A stretch of 32,495 nt of DNA, from assembly GCF_001613805.1 (NCBI RefSeq), contig NZ_LPVY01000009.1:1-32495 (forward strand). Direction: 5' to 3'. The position numbers were made by a program, and so were the translations under genes. Positions 1 through 7,903 of this stretch are shown one piece after another; within the stretch, counting starts at the first letter, position 1; each line of letters opens with the position of its first letter. The stretch comes from Thalassospira lucentensis. Its GTDB lineage: Bacteria; Pseudomonadota; Alphaproteobacteria; Rhodospirillales; Thalassospiraceae. Below the pieces are notes generated by a model. The model searched no databases. It saw only the letters and a list, made by a program, of their open reading frames with translations, and had not been told where the DNA came from.

Positions 1-12
1 CACCAACGTTGA

Positions 13-88
13 GGGCCCGTAGCTCAGTTGGTAGAGCAACTGACTTTTAATCAGTTGGCCACAGGTTCGAATCCTGTCGGGCTCACCA
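13..88 (+). tRNA. tRNA-Lys (anticodon UUU)
   Basis: A full cloverleaf can be read: a 7 bp acceptor stem (GGGCCCG with CGGGCTC, one G-U pair), a D arm containing AGCTCAGTTGGTAGAGC, an anticodon stem ACTGA/TCAGT with loop CTTTTAA giving anticodon TTT (Lys), a T arm with GGTTCGAATCC, and an encoded 3' CCA. Length is 76 nt. An intrinsic terminator follows 4 nt downstream, so this is the end of a tRNA transcription unit whose promoter lies outside the window. Confidence 0.97.
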
Positions 89-92
89 TTCC

Positions 93-134
93 AAAACCCC
101 TGGAACCCAGATGTTCCGGGGGTTTTGCTTTTCC
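93..134 (+). terminator. Intrinsic terminator of tRNA-Lys
   Basis: An inverted repeat, AAAACCCC-TGGAAC with GTTCC-GGGGGTTTT, has a short loop and is followed by a T-rich stretch, directly after the tRNA CCA end. It is the expected Rho-independent end of the tRNA transcript. Confidence 0.85.
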
Positions 135-249
135 GTGGTCTTTTCTGCCTTCAAAAAACGATTCCGCCCAGTTTCAAGGCGTGCGATGGGTACCGTTTTT
201 CGGGCGATGCAATGCGGCCATGCGCGAAAAAAAGCGCATCTTTTCGCAG

Positions 250-266
250 TTGCGATTGCATCGCAA
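250..266. promoter_or_regulatory. Perfect 7-3-7 dyad upstream of exbB (iron-regulator-like operator candidate)
   Basis: TTGCGATTGCATCGCAA is a perfect inverted repeat (7 bp arms, 3 bp spacer) about 90 bp before the exbB start. It overlaps a possible -35 (TTGCAT, 256-261, 17 bp before a weak TAAGTA). Its left half TGCGA-N-TG recurs in the AT-rich site between the TonB receptor and AraC genes (6745-6763). Since ExbB/TonB operons are commonly Fur-family regulated, this is a reasonable operator candidate, but the regulator is inferred. Confidence 0.45.
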
Positions 267-355
267 TGTGATTTCTTGTAAGTAATGCAAATCAGTTTCA
301 AACGCGCTGGAGCAGGACGTCCGGCGTTGATCGTATTTTGGATCGGAAGAGTTAC

Positions 356-1234
356 ATGCCTGAACCCGTAAACCAGCTGTCCGCATCGCCAGATGCGCAG
401 ACCCCGCTCGGCCTTGATGGTGCCACCACGGATGCCGCTAACGGTGTGCTTACGCAAACAGCAGATGGGGCGGTAACCTTGGATCCCGAAACCGGTCTGC
501 CGGTAGATGGTGCGTTGGTCACCACCGAAAGCACCATCGTGCCGGATGCCATCAGCAGCCTGCCGGTTTATGACCTTGTCGATCGTGCCGGGGTTGTTGG
601 CTGGGTGCTGGCCGCACTTGCATTAATAGGAATGCTGATTTTCTTCTACAAGCTGGTCGGCTTTATCCGGCGTGGAATTTTTGCCGACGGTTTTGCCAAG
701 GATGTCGAACGTCATCTTTCCAATGGTGACGATAAGCAGGTCGCGCAGATTCTGTCGCGCCGCCGTCATCCTGCTGCCCGCATCGGTCTGTTTGGCATGA
801 CATTATCCGTTGCCAATTCCGAAAACCGCGAAGCGGCATCCGATATTATTGCTTCGCACGCGCGCAAGGAAATTGATGGTCTGAACAGCGGTTTGCGAAT
901 TATGTCGGCGATTGCGGTGCTTAGCCCGCTTCTGGGCCTGCTGGGTACCGTTATGGGCATGATTGAAGCCTTCCAGAAGATGGAAGGTGCCGGAAGCCGC
1001 ATTGACCCATCAGTGCTTTCGGGCGGTATCTGGCTTGCACTTCTGACCACGGCAATCGGCCTTGTTGTCGCCATCCCGGCGACCGCGTTTCACATGTGGA
1101 TGCAGGGCGTTATCGCCCGCGCCGCTGCGGTCATGGAAGATGTCTGCACCATGGTGATCAATCGTGGTGAACTGGCTCAGAAGGGGGCGCTTCGCGCGTC
1201 GAATATCGCCGAGCTGCGCCAAGCGGCGGAATAA
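356..1234 (+). CDS. exbB: ExbB / TolQ / MotA-family proton channel subunit
   Basis: Inner-membrane channel protein that with ExbD uses the proton gradient to energise TonB. It has about 292 residues: a Thr/Ala-rich N-terminal periplasmic stretch of about 75 residues, a first membrane segment near residues 80-105 (VGWVLAALALIGML...), a cytoplasmic loop, then the two diagnostic C-terminal helices of the MotA/TolQ/ExbB family (motif SPLLGLLGTVMGMIEAF and a later GGIWLALLTTAIGL). The ATG at 356 is chosen because GGAAGAG lies 4-6 nt upstream; an in-frame TTG at 338 would add six residues. It is first of a four-gene operon with two exbD genes and tonB, which favours ExbB over TolQ. The N-terminal extension is typical of the long ExbB type. 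Confidence 0.92.
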   Translation: MPEPVNQLSASPDAQTPLGLDGATTDAANGVLTQTADGAVTLDPETGLPVDGALVTTESTIVPDAISSLPVYDLVDRAGVVGWVLAALALIGMLIFFYKLVGFIRRGIFADGFAKDVERHLSNGDDKQVAQILSRRRHPAARIGLFGMTLSVANSENREAASDIIASHARKEIDGLNSGLRIMSAIAVLSPLLGLLGTVMGMIEAFQKMEGAGSRIDPSVLSGGIWLALLTTAIGLVVAIPATAFHMWMQGVIARAAAVMEDVCTMVINRGELAQKGALRASNIAELRQAAE

Positions 1235-1260
1235 GCCCGAACAAGGTCGGAATACGCCCT

Positions 1261-1650
1261 ATGCAATTGCGCGATCGAAATCGTGGTGCTTCGCCGATGA
1301 TCGGTCTGACACCGCTGATTGATGTTGTCTTTATCCTGCTGATCTTTTTCATGCTGGCCTCCAGTTTCCTTGACTGGAAGGGTTTCGAGATGTCGGTGAC
1401 TGTCACAGACGGTCAGGCGCGCAGCAGCAGCGACGTCCGTCCGGTAACAGTCAATGTTGATGCCAGTGGTGGTTTGTCGCTGAATGGCGAAGCCGTGCCG
1501 ATTTCCAATCTTGCCGCGACCATTTTACGCAAACATGCTGGTGCCAGTGTTCATCTGCGCCCGGTCAACGGTGCCGATTTGCAGCATTTGATTGTTGTCA
1601 TGGATGCGCTGGGACGCGGCGGTGTGACGGATGTGGATCTGATCGAATGA
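1261..1650 (+). CDS. exbD: ExbD biopolymer transport protein (canonical copy)
   Basis: A 129-residue ExbD/TolR family protein. It has a short cytoplasmic N-terminus, one membrane helix (residues about 17-37) and a small periplasmic domain. The helix carries the family signature TPLIDVVFILLIFFML, with Asp21 (codon 1321-1323) at the position of the proton-carrying Asp of ExbD/TolR/MotB. The gene starts 26 bp after exbB and its stop codon overlaps the start of a second exbD gene (ATGA), so the two ExbD proteins are probably translationally coupled and made together. Confidence 0.93.
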   Translation: MQLRDRNRGASPMIGLTPLIDVVFILLIFFMLASSFLDWKGFEMSVTVTDGQARSSSDVRPVTVNVDASGGLSLNGEAVPISNLAATILRKHAGASVHLRPVNGADLQHLIVVMDALGRGGVTDVDLIE

Positions 1651-2063
1651 AGCGTCGTATCCAGATCTCCGATGACAGCCCGGCACAGGAACCGATGTTG
1701 CCTTTGATCAACATCGTCTTTCTTTTGCTGATTTTCTTCATGATTGCCGGAAGCTTGCAAAAGCTGGGACCATTTGATGTGGACCCGCCGGCAAGTTCCA
1801 CTGCCGAAAGCCAGCCCGAAGATACGATTGTGCTGTGGTTTGGCAAGAATGCCGAAATTGGCATTGATGATCGCCAGGGCAAGATTGCCGATCTGGCGGC
1901 TTTGCTACCAGGCGATTATGCCGGGCGGCCAGTCGAAATCCGGGCAGATCGCACCACCGAAGGCGCACGTGTCGTTGCCCTTTTGAAACGGTTGCAAGAG
2001 CTTGGCATTGAAAAGGTCCAGTTGATGACCGCTATGGAAGCAGATCAGGGCCAAGACGGATAG
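1647..2063 (+). CDS. exbD: Second ExbD-family protein, membrane Asp replaced by Asn
   Basis: A 138-residue ExbD/TolR family protein with the same plan as its neighbour: charged N-terminus, single membrane helix at about residues 18-38, periplasmic domain ending in a region that includes ALLKRLQELGIEKVQL. The helix reads LPLINIVFLLLIFFMI: where the canonical copy has Asp21, this one has Asn22 (codon AAC, 1710-1712). In the family this Asp is required for proton-driven function, so this subunit is predicted not to carry protons itself and may act as a structural or asymmetric partner in an ExbD1-ExbD2 dimer. The start overlaps the upstream stop by 4 bp; tonB begins 3 bp after its stop. Confidence 0.9.
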   Translation: MKRRIQISDDSPAQEPMLPLINIVFLLLIFFMIAGSLQKLGPFDVDPPASSTAESQPEDTIVLWFGKNAEIGIDDRQGKIADLAALLPGDYAGRPVEIRADRTTEGARVVALLKRLQELGIEKVQLMTAMEADQGQDG

Positions 2064-2066
2064 AAA

Positions 2067-3008
2067 ATGTCGAAACGCATTGATTTCCTGATCGCGACCG
2101 GGTTGACCGGCATTGTTCTTGTCGGGGGTATTGTTCTTGCCATGCCTGAACCACAGCCTGCCGGTTGGGGTGGGGCGGGGGCCGTGCAAAGCATTAGCAT
2201 CTCGCTAGGCAGCGGACAGGCGACCGAAGGTGAAGCTGAAACACCGGAAGAAAGTGCCGATTCCGAAGACAGCAAACAGGGTGAAAAACCGGTCGAGGAA
2301 GTAGAGCCTCAACCGGAACCCGTTCCTGAGCCGGTTGTTGAGCCGGAGCCCGAACCAGAGCCGGAACCGGTTGTCGAAACCGTGCCGGAGCCCGAACCCG
2401 AACCGGTTGTTGAACCGGAACCTGTTCCCGAACCTGTTGTCGAGGAAGTGGTCGAGCCTGAACCTGAACCGGTCCCCGAAGTCAGTCCTCTTCTGGCAGA
2501 CGTCATGCCGGTCCGCAGAAAGCCCGAGCCACCCAAACCGACACCGGAACCGGCAAAAGCGCCCAAGCCTGTTGAAAAGGCCGCCGCCGAACCGATCGAG
2601 CAGCCATCTGGCGGTCCAGTGGATTCAGTCAAATCCCAGGGGACGGTTGGCGAAGCAACCCAAAGCCAGGCCGCAAGTTCCGCGTCGGGCAGTGGCGGTG
2701 GTGCTGCAATGAGCAGCGCAGCCTTTGTCGATTACCAGACAGCTGTTGTGCAGATGCTGATGCGTTATCGCGAATATCCTGATCGCGCCAAACGGCGCGG
2801 TATCGAAGGGCAGAATATGGTCCGCCTGATTATCGAGCGCGATGGCACGGTTTCCCTCTTTGAAATGATTAGCCCGAGTGGCTCATCCATTCTGGATCGC
2901 GCGACGCAGGATATGATCGAACGGGTTAAACGTTTTCCGCCATTCCCCGAGGATATGGCGCGCACAGAAATGACATTGACGATCCCGGTGATCTACGACC
3001 TTCGCTAA
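2067..3008 (+). CDS. tonB: TonB energy-transducing protein
   Basis: TonB spans the periplasm and passes energy from ExbB/ExbD to outer-membrane TonB-dependent receptors. It has 313 residues: an N-terminal anchor helix (about residues 7-27), then a long acidic Pro/Glu region (about 60-170) made of [12 protein letters not shown] and PEPVVE units, a Lys/Pro patch, a Gly/Ser linker, and the C-terminal TonB domain (about 220-313) with [12 protein letters not shown], a [13 protein letters not shown] core and FPPFPEDM. It follows exbD2 by 3 bp and ends the operon. The receptor encoded convergently at 6712-4667 is an obvious partner. Confidence 0.95.
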   Translation: MSKRIDFLIATGLTGIVLVGGIVLAMPEPQPAGWGGAGAVQSISISLGSGQATEGEAETPEESADSEDSKQGEKPVEEVEPQPEPVPEPVVEPEPEPEPEPVVETVPEPEPEPVVEPEPVPEPVVEEVVEPEPEPVPEVSPLLADVMPVRRKPEPPKPTPEPAKAPKPVEKAAAEPIEQPSGGPVDSVKSQGTVGEATQSQAASSASGSGGGAAMSSAAFVDYQTAVVQMLMRYREYPDRAKRRGIEGQNMVRLIIERDGTVSLFEMISPSGSSILDRATQDMIERVKRFPPFPEDMARTEMTLTIPVIYDLR

Positions 3009-3012
3009 ACAG

Positions 3013-3060
3013 AAAAATGCCAGTCCGGAAGACTGGCATTTTTTAGGACTGGCATTTTTT
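3013..3060. terminator. Bidirectional terminator with duplicated right arm
   Basis: ATGCCAGTC-CGGAA-GACTGGCAT followed by six T residues forms a strong intrinsic terminator for tonB. The preceding run of A residues makes it work on the other strand for the leftward DUF2218 gene as well. The right arm plus T run (ACTGGCATTTTTT) is repeated immediately downstream at 3048-3060, so the left arm can pair with either copy. Confidence 0.88.
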
Positions 3061-3077
3061 GTGTCAGAATGGCGGGC

Positions 3078-3368
3078 TTAGTCCGAACTGTCTTCCCAGA
3101 CATATTCAATCTGTTCGCGCCATGCGAATTTATCCAGATGTGAAATGATGACGCCTTTCATGGCCTTGATCCCGTCGGCTTTCTCTGACTGTCCCTCAAA
3201 GCGCAGGGTGGTGTTATCGGCCTGAATGATGCATGGGCCCATCGGAAAGCTCACATGCCCCTTATCGGGGGTAAAATCGACTTCTACCTTATAGGCAAAG
3301 TGCTTGCACAGTTGTTGCAGATATTTGCTGGCATGTTCGGTCTGAACCGATCCTTTGGTTTTGAACAT
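3078..3368 (-). CDS. DUF2218 family protein
   Basis: A small soluble protein of 96 residues matching the DUF2218 pattern: an N-terminal KGSVQTEHASKYLQQLCKHF helix, a middle strand region with F-P-G-C and a C-terminal part with HLDKFAWRE. The family has no proven biochemical function but is often found beside siderophore uptake or siderophore-interacting reductase genes. Here it is 50 bp downstream of a siderophore-type binding-protein gene on the same strand, probably in one operon with it and the TonB receptor, which fits a role in iron handling. The function itself is unproven. Confidence 0.82.
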   Translation of the reverse strand: MFKTKGSVQTEHASKYLQQLCKHFAYKVEVDFTPDKGHVSFPMGPCIIQADNTTLRFEGQSEKADGIKAMKGVIISHLDKFAWREQIEYVWEDSSD

Positions 3369-3418
3369 GGATTTACCGATCTCTGATGGTTTCTTATGAG
3401 GAAATTGATTGCAGGGGC

Positions 3419-4555
3419 TTAAGGTTGATCAAGGCCGATCCAGTAAACCCCATCCAGTGCCACCGGCTGGAACCGGTCAAAGAATTCGGCAAGGGTCGCG
3501 TCTGGATCAAGGTCGGAAAACTGATCGGGATGGAACCACTTCGCCATCGCCTGTAACAGTGTCACATTCATCGGCGTGTTATAGAAATGATGCCACGCGG
3601 CATAGACTTTGCCGTTTTTAACAGCGTCGAGCTGTGGCAAGCCGGTGCGTTCCATGTTTTTGGCCAAGGACGCACGTGATGTTTCGGCATCGGCGTAGGT
3701 TCCAAGTATGATACGGCCCACATTCTGCTCGTCGGTCATTGTTGCCCCGCCAATTGCAGTCGCCACATATATATCCGGTTGATCGACCAGTAGCTGTTCG
3801 ACTGAAATCTGGCTGATGACCCCGGGAATCCGGTCGGCGAAGATGTTTTGCCCACCCGCCATTTCAACAAATTTGCCGATCATCTGGTTGCCCATCGCCT
3901 CGCAGCAGGAACCATGCAGGCCAACCCGGCTCTCAAGGAAAACTTTGGGTTTGTCAGAGATGCCTTGTAGGCCGGATGTGACCTTGGCCAGATTGTCTTC
4001 ATAGAATTTGATGAATGCCTCGGCCTGATCTTCCTTGCCCATCAGTTTGCCAAGAATGCGGATGCTTTTGGGGGTGTTTTCAAACGGTTCGCTGCGGAAG
4101 TCGATCATGACAACCGGGATATGGGCCGCCCCGAATTGTCTTAGGACCTCGTGGCTATCCGATCCGGGGCCATGACCACCGTTTATACCGAAAATTGCAA
4201 CATCGGGTTCAACTGTAATCGCCTTTTCAACGCTGAATGTTGCTTCGCCACTGCGTCCCACCAACGGGATATCGTCAATTTCGGGAAATTTTGCCTGATA
4301 TTGGGCAAAGGTTGCGGGATCAAGGTTTTTAAATTCGCCCATCATTCCGGCAACCCAGCGGACCGGATTTTCGGGATCAAGGATGCCAAGGCTTGGCAAA
4401 AAGCGGCCTTCGCCAAGGATCATATGTTTAACGGGGACCTCAATGGTGACCTCGCGACCCGAGACATCGGTCAGCGTGATGGTTTCTTTGGCCTGGGCCA
4501 ATCCGCCGATCATCGACGTGAGGGTTGCCAGAGCAAGAAGGCATTTGAATTTCAT
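3419..4555 (-). CDS. ABC transporter periplasmic binding protein, iron-siderophore/heme type
   Basis: A class III (TroA/FecB/BtuF-fold) substrate-binding protein, 378 residues from the chosen start. A Sec signal peptide occupies residues 1-22 (LLALATLTSMIGGLAQA), followed by TLTDVSGREVTIEVPVKHMIL, the usual opening of Fe3+-siderophore binding proteins. Later come a DIYVATA segment, a Gly-rich GLHGSCCEAMGNQM loop and a KVYAAWHHFYNTPMNV region near the C-terminus. The ATG at 4555 is preferred because AGGA lies 9 nt upstream and a good signal peptide follows; an in-frame start at 4645 would add 30 unlikely residues. It probably shares a transcript with the TonB receptor upstream. No permease or ATPase gene lies beside it, which is unusual. 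Substrate (siderophore, heme or other chelate) cannot be decided from sequence alone. Confidence 0.88.
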   Translation of the reverse strand: MKFKCLLALATLTSMIGGLAQAKETITLTDVSGREVTIEVPVKHMILGEGRFLPSLGILDPENPVRWVAGMMGEFKNLDPATFAQYQAKFPEIDDIPLVGRSGEATFSVEKAITVEPDVAIFGINGGHGPGSDSHEVLRQFGAAHIPVVMIDFRSEPFENTPKSIRILGKLMGKEDQAEAFIKFYEDNLAKVTSGLQGISDKPKVFLESRVGLHGSCCEAMGNQMIGKFVEMAGGQNIFADRIPGVISQISVEQLLVDQPDIYVATAIGGATMTDEQNVGRIILGTYADAETSRASLAKNMERTGLPQLDAVKNGKVYAAWHHFYNTPMNVTLLQAMAKWFHPDQFSDLDPDATLAEFFDRFQPVALDGVYWIGLDQP

Positions 4556-4666
4556 GGCAAAAGTCCTGCTGGAGTATTTATGGGGTGGCATACGTTCTGA
4601 AACGCCGAAATGGGCGGCACGAATGCCACCCATCACGGATTTCAAACCGGCTGGAAAATTGTCTGA

Positions 4667-6712
4667 TCAGAACGTCACCTTTGCAGAAACAAGGAAGGTG
4701 CGTCCCGGTTCGTGATATGGTTCTCCGACTTGAGCACTGTCATAGCCCGGGGTTGCACGGTCGATATAGTCGCGATCAAAAATGTTCAGGGCATCAACGC
4801 GCAGGGTCACCGCGTTATTCAGAGCTTCCGGCTTCCATTCCCCGTAAAGATTGGCCACGAAATAGGTATCGAGTTTCGGGAAACCGTTTTCCTCGGGATC
4901 ATCGTTTGCCAGAGCAAGTTCGGACGTTGTACCGACCCGCACACCAAGGTCATCCCATCCGTGTGCAACTTCAAAGGTGAAGATATCGCCCTGCAGAACG
5001 CCCTGATAGGATGCATTGGTGCTGAGAGGCGCATCACCATCTGTTTCGACATCCGTGTGGGAATAGGTCACACGGGCAAAACCCGGACCGTAGTTGTAAG
5101 CCGCTGACAGGTTGTAGCCCTGCGTGACGAGATCGATGGTTGTGTTGCGGTAAACCGTACTGCCAACCACGGATCCGGTCAGATCGTGGGAATCATCAAT
5201 CTTGTTGTAGAATACGTTACCGTCAAGCGACCAGCCACCTTCGGAATAACGTGTGCCGACCTTGAAGTTTTTGGAGCGTGAAGGCGAAAATCCGTCATAA
5301 TTCCAGACGCCACTGAAATTGTAGATCGCGGATTCACCAAGTGGAAGTCCGCCAAACTGTGTTCCAGCCCCGCCATAAACAGTAACCGTTTCAACGACAT
5401 CGTACTCGGTATTCACGTTGCCGCTTAGTCCGAATTCCTCGAAATCGGTTCCGTCAACGCCTTCGAACCACTGACGGTCTGCACGGCCACCAAATGATAC
5501 GCGCCAGGCATCGGTCAGCGACAGTCGGGCTTGCGAAAACGCACCGATATTGGTTGTGGTTTCGCTATAGCTTCCGTCGCGAGGCGTGCGGTCATGGGTG
5601 CCGGTAGCTTCATCGTGATAGAAATCCAGACCGGCCGTCACATCGCCCATGCCGACATCAAATGTATTGGCAGCCTTGCCGTTGATGGTCTCGATCTCGG
5701 ACTGTACATGATAGAAATTCGGACCGCCCTGAAGGCGGGGAACATCAAGATTGGTTTTACTGTAATTCAGGCTGAATTCCGGTGCCAGCAGGTCTCCCGG
5801 CATTTCATCGACATAGCTGACACCCAGCGATGTATCCTTGTAGGAAATCCATTGTGGCAGTTGCCCGCCAGCAAGCGATCCGAAGTTCGGCCGGGCAGGG
5901 CGTACGCCCTCGTCTTCAAAATGGCTGGCAAAGGCTTCTATCCGCGATCCCTCGTTCCCAGTGAACGCAAATTTGCCAAGCCCATTCTTGCTGCCATCTG
6001 CGGTGCCGACAACTTCATCGCCGTCGCCATCCTTGTAGTTGCCCTGATTGCTGTTCTGGACATAGCCAAGTGCTTCAAACCCATCATGCTGACCGGCAAT
6101 CGTCAGCCATTCGCTAAAGCCTTTTGTATTGCTGTTATACTGGATTTTGGCCGATCCGCCGAAAGGATCGTCCGGTGACAGAACGTCACGTGCATCCTTG
6201 GTTTCATACGCCATCGATCCGCCAAGCGCGTTCGGTCCCGCGTCGGCAGGCGCGACACCGGACTCAACGCGCACGGTTTTGAGCATACCCGGATCAATCA
6301 GTGCGGTGCCGATATGGTGATAGGTTGAGTCAACCTGACGTGTGCCATCAATCTGGACATTGAGCTTGGTATTCTCGATGCCCTGCACATAGACCTTCTG
6401 GGAAATCTTGGTTGGCCCGCCAACAGTTACTGCTGCTTCTCCCGCGAAGACATCCTTGATGTCCTGGGGGTTGGTGCGGTCCAGTTGTTCCTGGGTGATC
6501 GTTACACCACCGGCCGCCGTTTGGGCGGTATCCCGGCCAGCGGTGACTTCGATCGGCGTCAGGATGGTTTCGTTTTCGGCTTTGGTTTCTTGTGCGATGG
6601 CTGCGACCGGCAATACCGTCAGGGCAACGCCGGCAAGCAGGGTTGCGCGGCACAGGCCATAAACCGGTTGACGGCATTTGCCCGGCAATACCGGTCTGGA
6701 TGACTGCGACAT
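4667..6712 (-). CDS. TonB-dependent outer-membrane receptor, iron chelate/heme type
   Basis: An outer-membrane beta-barrel receptor of 681 residues. The signal peptide is about residues 1-40 (cut near AIA-Q), a TonB-box-like stretch ETILTPIEVTA is at 48-58, and a plug domain follows (about 60-180: TNPQDIKDVFAGE, VYVQGIENTKLNVQIDG, ALGGSMAYET). The rest is the barrel, ending in FLVSAKVTF with the terminal Phe expected for barrel assembly. The start at 6712 has AAGGAAAT just upstream; the frame is open to a TTG at 6832 but that part is not protein-like. It is divergent from an AraC regulator and leads an operon with a binding protein and DUF2218. The plug wording is reminiscent of heme/hemoglobin receptors, but the ligand is uncertain. 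Confidence 0.93.
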   Translation of the reverse strand: MSQSSRPVLPGKCRQPVYGLCRATLLAGVALTVLPVAAIAQETKAENETILTPIEVTAGRDTAQTAAGGVTITQEQLDRTNPQDIKDVFAGEAAVTVGGPTKISQKVYVQGIENTKLNVQIDGTRQVDSTYHHIGTALIDPGMLKTVRVESGVAPADAGPNALGGSMAYETKDARDVLSPDDPFGGSAKIQYNSNTKGFSEWLTIAGQHDGFEALGYVQNSNQGNYKDGDGDEVVGTADGSKNGLGKFAFTGNEGSRIEAFASHFEDEGVRPARPNFGSLAGGQLPQWISYKDTSLGVSYVDEMPGDLLAPEFSLNYSKTNLDVPRLQGGPNFYHVQSEIETINGKAANTFDVGMGDVTAGLDFYHDEATGTHDRTPRDGSYSETTTNIGAFSQARLSLTDAWRVSFGGRADRQWFEGVDGTDFEEFGLSGNVNTEYDVVETVTVYGGAGTQFGGLPLGESAIYNFSGVWNYDGFSPSRSKNFKVGTRYSEGGWSLDGNVFYNKIDDSHDLTGSVVGSTVYRNTTIDLVTQGYNLSAAYNYGPGFARVTYSHTDVETDGDAPLSTNASYQGVLQGDIFTFEVAHGWDDLGVRVGTTSELALANDDPEENGFPKLDTYFVANLYGEWKPEALNNAVTLRVDALNIFDRDYIDRATPGYDSAQVGEPYHEPGRTFLVSAKVTF

Positions 6713-6744
6713 GCTGATTTCCTTATCAAATAAATTTGCCAAAT

Positions 6745-6763
6745 GCGAATGATTTTGAATATT
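6745..6763. promoter_or_regulatory. Fur-box-like site between receptor and AraC genes
   Basis: GCGAATGATTTTGAATATT lies in the AT-rich divergent promoter region, about 33 bp before the receptor start. By eye it agrees with the classical 19 bp Fur box at 11 of 19 positions and shares TGCGA-N-TG with the perfect dyad in front of exbB. It is well placed to repress the receptor operon, the AraC gene, or both. The assignment is inference from position and resemblance. Confidence 0.4.
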
Positions 6764-6875
6764 ATTAGCTGGGTGGTCCGGGCAATCGTAATACCGTTTG
6801 CGAGATCGCCATTGATGTTTGCGAAAACACAAATATCGCGCGTGGCAGGAAATCAGGACTTGGAAAGGCTTCGAT

Positions 6876-7892
6876 ATGGCGTTTGATCAGCAGCATGCGC
6901 CGCAACGGGTGCGGCGTAATGTGACACGGCGCGAAACCATCACCGGTCAGCAGCTTGAGGATTTCGGAACAGCGTTGCCTGGAAACGCGGCTGACGGTAT
7001 TCGTCGTCGTCCGATGATGAGCGGACGGTTATCCAACGACAATCTTCAGTCATTCCTGAATATTCACACCACCGATACCGTTAGCATGCAGGATGCTGCG
7101 GTGAAATTTCCGGTCAATCCGGCGGTAACTGTTGCGATCGTCTTGCGGGGGCGGGTACGCGGTGCGTTCGATAATGTCCCGTTTGACCTTGATGCCCGCA
7201 TACAGCCGGTCGGGTTTATCTGGGCGTTATCCCAACCGGTCATGCTGCATCGAGAACTGCAAAAGGGTGACGATGTCAGCAAGGTGATGATTTCGGCAAA
7301 GTATGACTGGGTCGTCAAACGGGTTTGCAACGGTGACAGTCGACATGCAGCCATCAACGATTTCATTCATGCAGGGATTTCCGTGCGCCAATGGCAACCA
7401 TCGCGTCGCGCAATCGCGCTTGCCGATCAATTGCTGTATCCGCCAACCGATGATCCGCTGTTTCGCGATTTATATGCCGAAAGCCGTGGATTGGAAATTC
7501 TCGCCGAGGCACTCGGTTCGCTGCGCCCGGACGCTGAATTTATCGCGGAGGGAAGTGCCGAACCCGACGCACTTGAACATCACCAGAAGGCCCAGGAAAT
7601 TCGCGATTATATCAAAGACCATATTCTTGATGATCTGACATTGTCAGGGCTGTCTGAAAAGCTCGGCATGAGCATTGCCAGCCTGCAACGCATTTTCAAG
7701 AATGCCTATGGCACCACTGTCAAGGATTTCATCCGCGAGAGCCGCCTGATCGCGGCGCGCGATGCCATGGAAAAAGACGGCCTGACGATTGGTCAGGCCG
7801 CCTGGATGGCCGGATATTCAAGTCCGGCAAATTTTGCAACCGCGTTCAAACGGGTCTTTGGCATATCACCTTCCGATGCAAGGGACCGGTAA
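6876..7892 (+). CDS. AraC-family transcriptional regulator (PchR-like)
   Basis: A DNA-binding activator of 338 residues. The N-terminal sensor part (about 1-230) is not similar to a simple cupin; the C-terminal 100 residues hold two helix-turn-helix units: LSGLSEKLGMSIASLQRIFK and the AraC signature region AAWMAGYSSPANFATAFKR-FGISPS. The ATG at 6876 is preferred, with AAAGG 7 nt upstream, over a TTG at 6819. Divergence from a TonB receptor gene is the usual layout for PchR/AlcR-type regulators that sense an internalised iron chelate and switch on its receptor. It ends 11 bp from the convergent chemoreceptor stop with no visible terminator. Confidence 0.92.
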   Translation: MAFDQQHAPQRVRRNVTRRETITGQQLEDFGTALPGNAADGIRRRPMMSGRLSNDNLQSFLNIHTTDTVSMQDAAVKFPVNPAVTVAIVLRGRVRGAFDNVPFDLDARIQPVGFIWALSQPVMLHRELQKGDDVSKVMISAKYDWVVKRVCNGDSRHAAINDFIHAGISVRQWQPSRRAIALADQLLYPPTDDPLFRDLYAESRGLEILAEALGSLRPDAEFIAEGSAEPDALEHHQKAQEIRDYIKDHILDDLTLSGLSEKLGMSIASLQRIFKNAYGTTVKDFIRESRLIAARDAMEKDGLTIGQAAWMAGYSSPANFATAFKRVFGISPSDARDR

Positions 7893-7903
7893 ATCCGTTT
7901 TGC

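Noticed and set aside
83..457. Minus-strand frame of 124 codons across the tRNA terminator and exbB leader
   Set aside because: It overlaps the tRNA end, its terminator and the exbB start; the composition is not protein-like.
2309..2632. Gly/Ser/Thr repeat protein on the minus strand
   Set aside because: This is the reverse reading of the Pro-Glu repeats of TonB and has no independent support.
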